From: a virus
Length of the DNA: 37,109 nucleotides
Strand: one strand, 5' to 3'
IMG/VR virus record: IMGVR_UViG_3300009085_000019
Coordinates: 1-37,109 of that record
The notes below the pieces were generated by a model, which was not told the origin of the DNA, did not search any database, and saw only the letters and a list, made by a program, of their open reading frames with translations. The translations under genes were made by a program, and so were the position numbers. Below, piece by piece: positions 9,001-18,001 of the stretch. Every line of letters starts with the position of its first letter. The first letter of the stretch is position 1.

Positions 9001-10791
9001 GACGGTACTGGTGGATCTCCAACAGTAACCTTCACAGCTTCAACAAGTTCACCGATTAGAGGTCTTGTCTCTGCTGTGCTGACCAAAGATGCAGCAAACA
9101 GACAGGGCGAGGGTGCATCTTACGCTTTCACGATTGACGCCGTTGATAAGAGTAAAAAGCTTGGTATCAACTTTGATATCACGCCAAGCGCAAACTATGT
9201 CTCTGGTGACTGTAGAGTTTATGTTTATGACGTGACAAACAGTGCGCTTTTAACTCCAGCAGCAACCTCGATACCTAACGCAATCGGCACTTTTACCACA
9301 AGCTTTGATCTGACTGCTGGCACGAGTTACCGCTTCATTCTGCATGTGGCGAGCACGAACGCAGCAGCTTACACACTAAAGATTGATAACGTGAGTGTTG
9401 GGTACAAGCCTACTCCACAGGGTGCGGTTGTTGGTGAGTGGATGGTTTGCACTATGACAACCAATAATGTTGCCGCTACTGTGACTTCTAAATATAGGCG
9501 TGTTGGTGATTCAGCTCAATTCAATGTACGAATATTGGCAACGGGCGATGCGACAGGGATAGTTTCATTAAATTATCCTACGGGCATGACATTGGATACA
9601 ACAAAGGTAGGCAGTTCAATTTATTCAGCTTTAGGAAGCGGTCGCCTTATTGATATAAGTACTACCTTTAGTAATGTAATTACAGTTATTACCGGAAACA
9701 GCGCTACTTCAGTAAGTTTCACAATGAACGGCGTTGCAGACCAAGTTGGTACGTCTTCGCCATCAGGCGGGTTTGATAATACTGACTGGATAGATTGTGA
9801 ATTCACCGTCCCCATCGCCGAATGGGCCGGCTCTGGCACTGTGAATCTAGCGCAGAACGATGTTGAGTATGCGAGTAATGACGGTAGCGCCGGAACTGCT
9901 GCTAATACAACGTATTCTACCGGAATGTCTTATGGTCCTTCTGGAAATAATTTTGTAGCAGTAAATAGTACAACTGGTGGAAGTCAACAAACTGCTTATA
10001 AAGTATCTTTTCAATCACCAAGACAACAAAGCGATATTATAAGCATCGAAGTAACAGATTCAACAGGGCAATATATTCCTATATCCAACAACTCAGAAGG
10101 GAATTTAAGAGCTTTTGTTGGAGAAAGTAACTGCGCTTATGGTATGTCTTGGAAAGCTCATGCTACAGAATCAAATAGTATATATGTTTTATTTGGAAAC
10201 AAAGGAAGCGGTCCAATTTCTACAGTGTATGCAGATAACGGAACTGCGTGGTCAACACTAACAGCAAGGAAATGGCGAGTTCGCAAAGCATCGGCCGGCG
10301 CAGCAGTTGGGTTCGGCGCTGCTACTTCAACTAGCTCTGGGCTTGTTGATACTCAGGCACAGACTTTTGCGGGGGTGAAGACTTTTTCTGGTGGAGCTGC
10401 TATCAAAGCTATCACGGCGGCAACAGCAGCTGGTGACATTGGTGAATTAAAAACTTTTACCAATGTCTCAGCACTTCTAGCGCAAGCGTATAAAACTCAT
10501 TATTACTGCGATTTGACCGTAGGGAGATGGTTGTTGACTGGAACAGTCGGTGGGTCAAATACTGTCAACTCCCTGTGGATTTCTCTAGTTTTGTCTGATG
10601 CAGCGGATTCTGGTACAGGAACATATTTAGGAGATATTCCTGGCAATGGAACGACCACCGGAATAGGTGGCCCTGTGTGTCAATATCTGTCTGTAACATC
10701 CGATAAGAGATATTACATTAATGCCTATAGAAATTCAGGTAATGAGACTTTTGGAAATGGCGGTCAGATTATCGCAATACGTTTACCCTAA
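6022..10791 (+). CDS. large tail fibre / receptor-binding protein
   Basis: A 1589-aa protein, the largest in the genome. The N-terminal 350 residues have fibre-type repeats: LTNKVINAP, two copies of DxxIAPDAAI (IKDVNIAPDAAILYSK and IKDSDIAPDAAIAGSK), LPLSGGTLTG and TPAVGQLYYDT. The middle contains TLTGRSDADSHPASAITG and NKTLTESIINNF, again typical of fibre shafts. The C-terminal third has carbohydrate-binding-like beta domains, a segment ending TVPIAEWAGSGTVNL near residue 1275, TQAQTFAGVKTFSGG near 1455, and a globular tip. It should trimerise and bind the host surface. It sits unusually between head genes and the adaptor. No intramolecular chaperone or lyase motif is visible. Confidence 0.75.
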   Translation: MSTNIVYNGIVYTIPATNDVAWGDEVTRFLTAIPTGMLTKTGGAWVLTGSDLDLGDTYGLAALYFKSRSAAIASTGILRLARADVLAWRNTADGDDLALSVNASDRLLWDSIELVDLSTVQILTNKVINAPDNTIMAIKDVNIAPDAAILYSKLLVSPAEIPWTAVDTVLKIKDSDIAPDAAIAGSKIDGDFGSTAIITAGGLSLGTTFHVTLKGDPSEDYDFEFPATDGTTGQALAKSAGGELEWVSIPGLGLNDNHVLVGNSSNLPFALDTSSVGDILGDEATGLTIKALAITNAMINASAGIAFSKLEALPLPLSGGTLTGLVNLDNEGVKFDTTGTSATPAVGQLYYDTTYKSMAFKESTDTVLQIGRELYLYAKNNTGSIIPDGSLVYINSAVPDFPTVALARADAEATSHGTIGMTTEAISIGGFGRVTTFGVVNGVTTNVESDTSSGLVVADATDIYLSAVQAGKWVKTAPIAPNHVVKLGMVQNAGAGASGSVFINVDTGNELDQLHDVRITSIANRDTLEYDSSAGYWKNRTDVKQYTKEETGFVNPAVIAFNYDKTTRKITLSHASAIIYMYQGKATSLGTSYLTTAHGTDLDKKYFLYFNSAGAEEWFESFQGFDYGVYVAQVNYGTVHKFCVRECHGLMQWQVWEEFHRTVGTYIVSGGLVPAASWTANTYTTVAVTPAIEESVIADEDLQTTVPALTDGSTYTRLHFDSGLAVLTPGSALPFPNDGTNIQYNQNPSSGTALTAITTNARFVNVYCVHVPAAADADSQVYRHLFLTGQQVYSTLAAAQGEDFRTIVTGDLAMSFPEFIPYARITYDRQTAGGSGTTFNAMIPTGGVSYLVGNKAALASVSGFTPTDHNTLTGRSDADSHPASAITGTAVTLAGAEELTNKTLTESIINNFAAFNHETTPAAAAAGTLRAYAKNDNKLYTMNPAGVEVVVGSGSGVSSEINYIANFNFGETGNGAVPTGWAVYADAAAATPVDGTGGSPTVTFTASTSSPIRGLVSAVLTKDAANRQGEGASYAFTIDAVDKSKKLGINFDITPSANYVSGDCRVYVYDVTNSALLTPAATSIPNAIGTFTTSFDLTAGTSYRFILHVASTNAAAYTLKIDNVSVGYKPTPQGAVVGEWMVCTMTTNNVAATVTSKYRRVGDSAQFNVRILATGDATGIVSLNYPTGMTLDTTKVGSSIYSALGSGRLIDISTTFSNVITVITGNSATSVSFTMNGVADQVGTSSPSGGFDNTDWIDCEFTVPIAEWAGSGTVNLAQNDVEYASNDGSAGTAANTTYSTGMSYGPSGNNFVAVNSTTGGSQQTAYKVSFQSPRQQSDIISIEVTDSTGQYIPISNNSEGNLRAFVGESNCAYGMSWKAHATESNSIYVLFGNKGSGPISTVYADNGTAWSTLTARKWRVRKASAGAAVGFGAATSTSSGLVDTQAQTFAGVKTFSGGAAIKAITAATAAGDIGELKTFTNVSALLAQAYKTHYYCDLTVGRWLLTGTVGGSNTVNSLWISLVLSDAADSGTGTYLGDIPGNGTTTGIGGPVCQYLSVTSDKRYYINAYRNSGNETFGNGGQIIAIRLP

Positions 10792-10805
10792 CCTTGGAGG
10801 ACTAG

Positions 10806-11021
10806 ATGCGATTATCAAATTCGTTCATCCTCAGCCTCTCAGGCATCATAGCTCTGCTGACCTTAGGGTTAGCTAAGGGTATTGACGTGAGTATGTCTCT
10901 ATCCGGTGTGGTGTTAAGTTACGTCGGTTCGAGAGCTGGACAAAAAGGGGCAATGGTGTTTGCTTCTAGCAGGGATGCTAATTCAAATACAGATGAGATA
11001 ATACGCAGTATAATGAACTAA
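10806..11021 (+). CDS. small membrane protein, holin candidate
   Basis: A 71-aa protein with two hydrophobic segments (about residues 6-24 and 29-44), the second preceded by a short polar turn, and a charged C-terminus. GGAGG lies 8 nt before the ATG. Two short membrane spans and a polar tail are consistent with a class II holin, but no endolysin is adjacent, and a structural or ejection role cannot be excluded. It follows the fibre gene by 14 nt in the same transcription unit. Confidence 0.4.
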   Translation: MRLSNSFILSLSGIIALLTLGLAKGIDVSMSLSGVVLSYVGSRAGQKGAMVFASSRDANSNTDEIIRSIMN

Positions 11022-11041
11022 ATTAAATCGAAAGGAATCAC

Positions 11042-11356
11042 ATGTTTTTAGATGAAACACAAAAAAAATCCAAAACTAAGGCGCTTGAAGACTTAATCAG
11101 CAAGCTTGATGTCATGGACGGCGAGAAAATCGACAAGTCCAAAAAGCCTGTTGTCGCTGAGATGTCAGTTACAGCTATCAAGCCAGAAGGCGAAGAAAAC
11201 GAGCTTGAAGAGTATATGGGCAAAGCTGGACACGAGGGTGTTGAGGCAGCAGAGGAAAAATTGTTCCCAGCTGAGGAAGCAAGTGAAGAACAGGCAATGA
11301 TTTCTCCCGAAGAAAAAGCTAAAATAGAAGAACTTTATCAAAGATATTGCAAATAA
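11042..11356 (+). CDS. small acidic helical protein, unknown
   Basis: A 104-aa, strongly acidic protein (many Glu, few aromatic residues) that appears fully helical and ends in SPEEKAKIEELYQRYCK. GAAAGGA precedes the ATG. It lies between the small membrane protein and the adaptor gene, so a tail assembly chaperone or minor virion role is plausible. Nothing more specific can be seen. Confidence 0.5.
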   Translation: MFLDETQKKSKTKALEDLISKLDVMDGEKIDKSKKPVVAEMSVTAIKPEGEENELEEYMGKAGHEGVEAAEEKLFPAEEASEEQAMISPEEKAKIEELYQRYCK

Positions 11357-11365
11357 GGGGTCTTT

Positions 11366-12283
11366 ATGACTGCTTACACAACAACGGACTTAATTAAGTC
11401 CGTGAGAGTCAGGGGAATGTTACCCGATGCTTCAGAGGGATCTTGGTCAGCAGAGAATATTTTGCTGCTAGCTTCCGAAGAGCTTCGTCTTAATATCATT
11501 CCTTTGATCCTTTCTGTGCGTGAAAAATATTATGAGACTTTTGTCGATGTTAACATGATAGCAGGGCAGTCGATCTATCAGATCCCATCACGGGCCTCTG
11601 GTGGTCTTTTGACTATGGTTCAGTACATCTTTAACCAAGCTGTAACTAACCTTGGTCCTGTGGATGCTTCGGCCGTATCGACAACCCATCAAGGGCTGTA
11701 TCCAAGATCATTCTTCTTTGAAAACGATCACATTGTTATCTATCCGACGCCGACATCAAGCCAAGGTGTGCTTCGGCTCAGATATCCTCAGCGGCCGTCG
11801 CTACTCGAGCAGGTCGCAAACTGTGCTCAGATCACAGCTGTAGATCCAGTGCTTGAAACAGTTACAGTATCGGCTTATCCGAGCGCTTGGGCTCCCGCTA
11901 TGACTGTGGATTTTATAAGCAACACTGTGCCATATACACCATACTGCTTGGACTATCCGATCAATGTTATCACGGCAAATAACTCTGACTTCACAATTAG
12001 CTTTGTGGATCTTCCTTACAACAGAGAGGGAGCTTTGCAGGTTAAGGTCGGAGACTGGCTTGCGCTTGCAGGATATACCCCGCTTCCTGAGATCATGAGC
12101 GAGTTTTTCCCGCTTCTAGCACAGGCGACAGTGGTTAAAGTTTTCGAAGCTACCGGCGATGAAAAAAACATGCAGCTTGCAGCGGCAAAGCTTAAATACT
12201 ACTCGGATACTGCGATCAAGCTTATTACTCCAAGGGATCAGTACGGCAACAAAAAGATCAAGTCTGATTGGAGGAACTGGTAA
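11366..12283 (+). CDS. head-tail adaptor / tail tube connector
   Basis: A 305-aa protein directly before the nozzle gene and coupled to it by a TAATG overlap. It has the sequence style of podovirus adaptors (T7 gp11 or P22 gp4 class): an N-terminal helical part beginning TTDLIKSVRVRGMLPD, LLASEELRLNIIPLILSVRE (residues about 30-50), a beta-rich centre with VDVNMIAGQSIYQIP and FFENDHIVIYPTP, and a helical C-terminus (AAAKLKYYSDTAIKLITPR). It should bind the portal ring and join it to the nozzle. The ribosome site is AAGGGG. Confidence 0.7.
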   Translation: MTAYTTTDLIKSVRVRGMLPDASEGSWSAENILLLASEELRLNIIPLILSVREKYYETFVDVNMIAGQSIYQIPSRASGGLLTMVQYIFNQAVTNLGPVDASAVSTTHQGLYPRSFFFENDHIVIYPTPTSSQGVLRLRYPQRPSLLEQVANCAQITAVDPVLETVTVSAYPSAWAPAMTVDFISNTVPYTPYCLDYPINVITANNSDFTISFVDLPYNREGALQVKVGDWLALAGYTPLPEIMSEFFPLLAQATVVKVFEATGDEKNMQLAAAKLKYYSDTAIKLITPRDQYGNKKIKSDWRNW

Positions 12284-15156
12284 TGGCGCAATCGCTTCAA
12301 ACGAAGATCAGAGGTCTTTACACGTTTCCCAACGACTTTAGCGGCGTACCTGAGGGGTCGCTTTCCAAGGCAGATAACATTGTGATAGACAGAGACTCTA
12401 TCGCAGAGCCAAGGAAGGGTCTTACTTATCTTGGCACGACAACAGCAAGAGCTGACTTAGCGGCCGGCGAACAGTTTGAGAGAATATTTTTTTTTAAAAA
12501 CACAGTTTTCGGGCTGACCTATAACTTTGCAACGGGTTTTAGATACCTTCAATACTTCGATTCGACAAGCGGCTGGCTTCATTGCGGGGGTTCAATTGGA
12601 GCAAACTTAAAGATAACTGCTTTTGGTTCCAATTATCCAAAAATAAGATCGCACCAAGATAGAAACAATCTCTATTTAACTTCAAACGGTGGCTTATTAA
12701 AGGTCGATACTCCAGCGGCTACGCCGGAATACATGGGTGTTCCTGAAGCTCTTCCGATAGTGTTTAACATGTTAAGCGCTACAGACGGCTGGCTTGTCAA
12801 TGGATCGTCGGTAACTTACAGGTCGACGTGGGCCAGAAGGGACGCCAACGGCAATTGGACAGAGGGAGCTCCATCTTCGGCGCTTATTGTAAAAAATGGA
12901 TCGGGCGTACTTTCTTCTGTGCTTTTAAACATCAACTACCCCACACTTTCTCAAGTGGGTGACGTGCTGCGACTTTACAGATCAAAGTCTTATGCAACAG
13001 GTAGCAACGACGAGCTTGTTCAGTGTTACGAAGAGCAGATAGTATCAGGCACTTTTTCAACCGTAACTGATATTGTTGAGGACGCTCTTTTGTCGGGAAA
13101 ATACCTTTACACAAACGAGAATCAACAGACTATCTTTCTCGCTAATTATGAGCCGCCACTTGCTAAGGATATTGCAGCATATAGAGACTGTACTTTTCTT
13201 TCTAATATTCAGGAGAAGTCGACTTATACACTTCAAATCACCAAAACCGACACAGCGGCAAACTTTGGAGCTGTCGTTGCTGGCGACACCATAACCATAG
13301 GATATTCTGTAGTTGACGCACAAACATATACCGGAGTAACCGAAGCAACGTCGCCAGCAGCTCTACAGTTTAGAGTTTACACCACTGGAACTGTGGCAGA
13401 AGACAGCGCTAATACCTCAAAGGATCTGGTCAGAGCGATCAATGCTAATAATCAACTTTTACCAGCGGGGATATGGGCCACATATGAGCCAAACATCACC
13501 GCCGATCTTTTGGGATCTATCGTTATAAAAAGAATATCGTTTGAAGCGGCCGTTGATTTTTTTCTGGTGAACTCAAGTAAGAAACTTGCTTGGATTCCTC
13601 CGCTCCTTCCTTTTGGTCAAGTAGATAACAACTCAACTTCGAGCTATGATGTTCTTCCAAACGTCGTAGCATATAGCAAGCCACAAGAGCCAGAGAGCTT
13701 TCCTCTTTTATATCGCTTTCCGGTGGGTGCTTCGGATAACGCAATCCTAAGAATTCTTCCGCTCAGAGACTCGCTTTTTATCTTAAAAGAGAGCGGCGTC
13801 TGGAGGCTTTACGGCACAGATCCATCTAACTTCCAGGTAGCTCTGATGGATTCCACCGTGAATCTAATTGCTCCTGATACTGCTGTGGTACTTAATAACC
13901 AGATTTATGCTTTAACGACGCAGGGCGTGGTCACGATCAACGAAAACGGCGTGACCATTATCTCAAGGCCGATTGAAAAGGATCTGCTCGATCTATTAAA
14001 CATCAATCCAACGAAGCTAAAAACTGAGTCTTTTGCTGTGGCACACGAGAGCCAGCGAGCCTATTACCTGTGGCTTCCTACCGGCGAAAACGACGTGTTT
14101 CCGACACAGTATTATCGTTACAACGTCATTACTAACAACTGGACTAGGGGAACACTTAGCGCAAAAATTGCTGGCGGCGTGAATCCCTACGACAACCTGA
14201 TGTATCTATCAACTTACGCTCAGCCATGGATGGATGTTGAAAGAAATAGCGGCACAAGCTTCGACTATGCAGACTATGTATCGACTAATGCCATAAGCGC
14301 AGTCGCAGCAAAGACAATAACGATAGCTGGTGCGAGCTCACTTGTTGTGGGCCAGTCCATACTCCAGGATGATGTTTATCTTTCTACTTTTGTGGCCATG
14401 GGCGTGGGCGGTGGATTTGATGAAACCACAAATGTAATTACAAGAAACACACATGGCTATCATACCGGATTAAAAGTAGCGATATCAGGCACAGTCGGAA
14501 CTCTTCCAACAGGTCTTGCGAATGGTTACTACTATGTGATTAGACTTAACGCTAATAGCTTCAGTTTGGCAGCAACCTATGCTCTGGCGATAGCCGGAAC
14601 AGCTGTTAATTTCACAACTAACGGAACAACAGCTGAGTCGTGTCTATTCACTCCAGACAACAACGAAAAATGGGCGACAATAACAGCAGTCGGCACAACT
14701 ACCGTGACAGTTGACTATGCGATACCTTTCAGGATAACCAACGCTATTGTTTCGGCGCCGATATCGACCAACATTAAGTGGAATCCCAACACTTTCCAGA
14801 ATCCTGGCATCAATAAGCAGGTTCGAGAGGTCGCCTTGCTCTTTTTGTCGGACTTTTATGGATCTGGACAGGTATCTTTCAAAACCGACGTGTCGCAGAC
14901 GACTAAATATGAGGCAGTAAGCGGCTCGGTAGCTGGTCCTTGGGGTCAGTTTCCTTGGGGTCTTGCTCCTTGGGGTGGTTTGTTGCGAAGAAGACCTATG
15001 AGGGTAGGGGTGCCAAGAATACACCAACGCTGCTCTTTCATCATCGTGGGCTTCCAACACGGAGTTTGCTTTTCACCGTGGGCGATTCAAGGCATATCGA
15101 TGATTGGTAACAATATCAGCGAGAGAATTGGCAGCGAAGGAGGCGGCGGGATATGA
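12283..15156 (+). CDS. tail nozzle / DNA stabilisation protein (P22 gp10-like)
   Basis: A 957-aa protein starting at the ATG in TAATG at 12283 (GGAGG lies upstream); an in-frame TTG 15 nt earlier is a less likely start. The N-terminus has the hallmark of the P22 gp10 type: LSKADNIVIDRDSIAEPRKG (about residues 30-49). The body is beta-rich (propeller-like), with GVWRLYGTDPSNFQVALMDS near residue 511. The C-terminus has PWGQFPWG and PRIHQRCSFIIVGFQHG, also typical. Two insertions stand out: a TITIG...TYTGVT...LVRAINANN domain (about 340-410) and the HGYHTGLKV module (about 722-790) shared with 5404-6003. It plugs the tail after packaging. Considerably longer than P22 gp10 (472 aa). Confidence 0.8.
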   Translation: MAQSLQTKIRGLYTFPNDFSGVPEGSLSKADNIVIDRDSIAEPRKGLTYLGTTTARADLAAGEQFERIFFFKNTVFGLTYNFATGFRYLQYFDSTSGWLHCGGSIGANLKITAFGSNYPKIRSHQDRNNLYLTSNGGLLKVDTPAATPEYMGVPEALPIVFNMLSATDGWLVNGSSVTYRSTWARRDANGNWTEGAPSSALIVKNGSGVLSSVLLNINYPTLSQVGDVLRLYRSKSYATGSNDELVQCYEEQIVSGTFSTVTDIVEDALLSGKYLYTNENQQTIFLANYEPPLAKDIAAYRDCTFLSNIQEKSTYTLQITKTDTAANFGAVVAGDTITIGYSVVDAQTYTGVTEATSPAALQFRVYTTGTVAEDSANTSKDLVRAINANNQLLPAGIWATYEPNITADLLGSIVIKRISFEAAVDFFLVNSSKKLAWIPPLLPFGQVDNNSTSSYDVLPNVVAYSKPQEPESFPLLYRFPVGASDNAILRILPLRDSLFILKESGVWRLYGTDPSNFQVALMDSTVNLIAPDTAVVLNNQIYALTTQGVVTINENGVTIISRPIEKDLLDLLNINPTKLKTESFAVAHESQRAYYLWLPTGENDVFPTQYYRYNVITNNWTRGTLSAKIAGGVNPYDNLMYLSTYAQPWMDVERNSGTSFDYADYVSTNAISAVAAKTITIAGASSLVVGQSILQDDVYLSTFVAMGVGGGFDETTNVITRNTHGYHTGLKVAISGTVGTLPTGLANGYYYVIRLNANSFSLAATYALAIAGTAVNFTTNGTTAESCLFTPDNNEKWATITAVGTTTVTVDYAIPFRITNAIVSAPISTNIKWNPNTFQNPGINKQVREVALLFLSDFYGSGQVSFKTDVSQTTKYEAVSGSVAGPWGQFPWGLAPWGGLLRRRPMRVGVPRIHQRCSFIIVGFQHGVCFSPWAIQGISMIGNNISERIGSEGGGGI

Positions 15157-15572
15157 GTAAGCTTCCACAAATAAGACGCCTTTTAGTTGAAGACTTTCTT
15201 GACCAAAAAGAGTGGATCGGCAACCTTTTTACACCACTAAATGTGTTCATGGACGGAGTCGTGGCATCGCTTACAAAAGGCATATCGATCAGAGATAACT
15301 GTGCTGGTGATATCATGACAATAACAACAACCAGGGTGCCTACGGTAGCTGAGCCAATAATTCTAGGATGGGATTATAGGCTTGGCACGCCAAAGTCGGT
15401 CCATATCGGCAATGTTGCGAGAGTGGACGGCAATACCTTTGCTTTAACCGCAACGCCAGGTGTGCAGTGGAATTATAGTTCCAAGGATGGAATTTTAATC
15501 ACCAACATATTCGGTGTTGTGCCTAGTCAAGTCGATAAATTCTACATAACTTATGTTATTTTTGCGGGGTAA
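15153..15572 (+). CDS. small tail-associated protein
   Basis: A 139-aa protein overlapping the nozzle stop by ATGA, with AAGGAGG upstream. It starts with a helical stretch (LPQIRRLLVEDFLDQKEW, LFTPLNVFMDGVVASL) and continues as a beta-rich domain. Small proteins of this shape commonly follow the nozzle gene in podoviruses of environmental bacteria. A role in the distal tail or fibre attachment is inferred from position. Confidence 0.55.
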   Translation: MSKLPQIRRLLVEDFLDQKEWIGNLFTPLNVFMDGVVASLTKGISIRDNCAGDIMTITTTRVPTVAEPIILGWDYRLGTPKSVHIGNVARVDGNTFALTATPGVQWNYSSKDGILITNIFGVVPSQVDKFYITYVIFAG

Positions 15573-15574
15573 AC

Positions 15575-16669
15575 ATGGCAATTATTAAAGACGACGAGGA
15601 ATCAAGAAGCAAGGAGCGGCCGGTCGGCGGCGGCACTTCCTACCTTGGCGGTGGGTATTCAGGCGGCGGTGGTGGCTCGAGCTCAAGTCCTAGCTACTCT
15701 CAAAGCGGCGGTGGCGGCGGTGCAGGTGGAAGCTTCACTAACTTGTCGTCTTATCTTTACGGCGGCGATGCACAGGGCCAGGAGCTCGGAGCAGGGCTTG
15801 CGGGTCAAGTCGATACCGCAGGGGAGCAAGCGACTAAAGACATCAATACCTTTGGCACGAATGCGCTTAGCGAGACATCAGCAAAAACTCCACAAGAAAT
15901 GCCTGAAGACGTGACGGCATATGCTTCGTCAATTAATCCAGTTCCTCCTCCAGCGGCCGTAAAGTATTCAGGTCCAGGAGAGGCTACAAAATTTGCAGAT
16001 TATGGCCAGGCGCAAAAGTCGGTTCAAGGTGTGCAGGAAAAACTAAGCAAAGAAAAAGGGCTAGGATCTTTCGAGGGTATTCAAACCATGCTCAAGGGCG
16101 GTAAGGGAGCTGATTACACTCAAGGTATGTCAATGTATGACACCATGTTTGCTAGAAAGGGCGGAAAAGATCAAATTGCAGGAGCTCAGCAAAAATGGTC
16201 AGGTATCGGCGATGCTTTAAAATCAAAAGAGGGTGACGTTAACAAAGCAATTGGCTTTGCTAATGATCAGGCTAACAATATCAATCAAGCTTGGACAGAC
16301 GCTTACTCAACAGCGCAGAATAGAACCAACGCAATTCAGCAAGTAGCGGCCGGTCAGCCTGGAGCTGGAGCTGGTAACTATTCGAGTCCTGCACAGGTTC
16401 CCGTAAAAGCTCCGGTACAAGCTCCCGCACAAGTTCCAACTAAAACGCCAGCTACAAGAGGCAGCGACAAGCTTAATGCTTTTGATAATTTGCTTGTTAA
16501 GTCTCTTCCAAGATCAGAAACGATTTACACTTTGCCAGTTCCATCCGGAGCGAGCAGTAAAGAGTTAAGAGAGAGCGCTGTTGGAACTTTAGCTGAAAAA
16601 GCGCAGGGCGGAATTAATTATTATACGGGAAAAGGCGTAAAAAAAATAAACAAAATGTTAGGGGTATAA
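15575..16669 (+). CDS. glycine-rich internal virion protein candidate
   Basis: A 364-aa protein, first of four large consecutive genes in the ejection-protein position. Residues 15-55 are nearly all Gly and Ser with SGGGGG and GGGGGAGG runs, followed by helical Ala/Gln/Lys-rich sequence. A Pro/Val/Ala stretch (about 268-292, PVKAPVQAPAQVP) precedes the C-terminus. It has no membrane span. Low complexity and position suggest an inner-core or ejected protein; homology is not recognisable by eye. Confidence 0.5.
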   Translation: MAIIKDDEESRSKERPVGGGTSYLGGGYSGGGGGSSSSPSYSQSGGGGGAGGSFTNLSSYLYGGDAQGQELGAGLAGQVDTAGEQATKDINTFGTNALSETSAKTPQEMPEDVTAYASSINPVPPPAAVKYSGPGEATKFADYGQAQKSVQGVQEKLSKEKGLGSFEGIQTMLKGGKGADYTQGMSMYDTMFARKGGKDQIAGAQQKWSGIGDALKSKEGDVNKAIGFANDQANNINQAWTDAYSTAQNRTNAIQQVAAGQPGAGAGNYSSPAQVPVKAPVQAPAQVPTKTPATRGSDKLNAFDNLLVKSLPRSETIYTLPVPSGASSKELRESAVGTLAEKAQGGINYYTGKGVKKINKMLGV

Positions 16670-16670
16670 C

Positions 16671-17999
16671 ATGGCTAATTTCTTAGAATCGACACCATTA
16701 TCAGGGATGTTTTACAACCCTTCTGAAGATGATGAAAAAGCAAGACGGGCAATGCAGCAAGGTGTTCAGGTGCTTCAAGATGTGCCTGATGCTGACTATG
16801 TTCCTGTTGAGTATCAGGGTCCAGAATATGCGGGTGACGTGTATGCAGGATCGGCACAGGCTCCACTCACAGGGCCGTCGGCTTATGAGAATATTAGCCT
16901 TGATCCCGACATGAGAAGAACGCAGTCGGCGCAGATAGCGGCGCTCGAGAGACTACGTGACGAAGGTGGAATGAATCTTGCTGACAAAGCCAATTTGCAG
17001 AGGATTCAAAACGAGGAGCTAGGGAAAGAAAAGTCGCAGAGAGAAGCGATCCTACAGGGTGCGAGAGCAAGAGGCATGGGCGGCTCTGGTAGTGCGCTCA
17101 TGGCGCTTTTGGGATCAAACCAAGCAGGGATGAACAGGCAGTCGCAACGAGACTTGGACATTGCTGGCATGGCGCAAGACAGAGCGCTTCAGGCCGGTGG
17201 ACAAGCGGCAAACCTTGCCGGCAATGTCAGGGGTCAAGACTGGCAGCAAGAGGCAGCAAAGGCCAGCGCATCAGATGCAGCTTCAAAATTTAACGCTTCT
17301 ATGATGTCTAACACTAATCAGTTCAATGTTGGAAACCAGCTTAGGGCGGGGATGAGCAATCAGGCAGCAAGACAGGGTGTTGCAAACCTTGGCGCCGATG
17401 CTGCAAATAGATCACAAACGATGAACCGATTCACCATGCCTGGTCAGCAGTATAGCGACAAGCTTGGAAAAGCTCGGTCGATATCCGATCAATATAGCGG
17501 TCAATCAAAATATTACGGCGATAAATCAAGGGCAGCAATGCAGCAGCAAGGCGAGCTATGGGGCGGGGCAGCTAAGCTTGGCATGGGAGCTTTAAGTTCT
17601 GGCGGCGCTTTTGGCTCTGGCGGCGCTTTTGATTCCAGCAAAAAAGACCCAAATACTGGAGCGGGGTCAGCTCCAAATACTGGAGCGGGATCAGCGCGCG
17701 CGCCACAACAAAATGAAAACAACTATGGTTATGACGAGACAAGCGGATACAATATTGATGAACTCGATCAATATGATGATGGGTCAATCAATTTAGCTTA
17801 CGGCGGTTATGTCGACGGTGAGCCAGCGGTCGAAGGTGACAGTTATGCAAACGACACAGTTAACGCAAAACTATCTCCTGGAGAAGTGGTTGTTCCTCGC
17901 ACCATAGCCGATGAGTCACCACAAGAGATCGGCTCTTATGTTAGCGATGAGCATAAAAAATCTAAGATGAATGCACTTATGAAAATGAGAGGGGTATAA
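16671..17999 (+). CDS. internal virion / ejection protein candidate
   Basis: A 442-aa Gln/Ala/Gly-rich protein. It has a long helical centre (about residues 80-260) with a repeated Asn/Gln/Ala pattern, short tandem repeats (GGAFGSGGAFD, NTGAGSAPNTGAGSA near 315-342) and an acidic segment. Its C-terminus has GGYVDGEPAVEGDSYANDTV and AKLSPGEVVVPRT, a motif recurring in phage virion proteins of this kind. The start ATG follows the previous stop by 1 nt. It probably is packaged in the capsid and ejected with DNA. Function is inferred from composition and gene order. Confidence 0.55.
   Translation: MANFLESTPLSGMFYNPSEDDEKARRAMQQGVQVLQDVPDADYVPVEYQGPEYAGDVYAGSAQAPLTGPSAYENISLDPDMRRTQSAQIAALERLRDEGGMNLADKANLQRIQNEELGKEKSQREAILQGARARGMGGSGSALMALLGSNQAGMNRQSQRDLDIAGMAQDRALQAGGQAANLAGNVRGQDWQQEAAKASASDAASKFNASMMSNTNQFNVGNQLRAGMSNQAARQGVANLGADAANRSQTMNRFTMPGQQYSDKLGKARSISDQYSGQSKYYGDKSRAAMQQQGELWGGAAKLGMGALSSGGAFGSGGAFDSSKKDPNTGAGSAPNTGAGSARAPQQNENNYGYDETSGYNIDELDQYDDGSINLAYGGYVDGEPAVEGDSYANDTVNAKLSPGEVVVPRTIADESPQEIGSYVSDEHKKSKMNALMKMRGV
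17649..17696 (+). repeat. two 24-bp tandem repeats inside the ejection protein gene
   Basis: Two units differing by two bases (17649-17672 and 17673-17696) encode PNTGAGSA twice. A neighbouring pair of 18-bp GGCGGCGCTTTT units lies at about 17600-17635. These are likely slippage-prone linkers. Confidence 0.8.
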
Positions 18000-18001
18000 T
18001 C

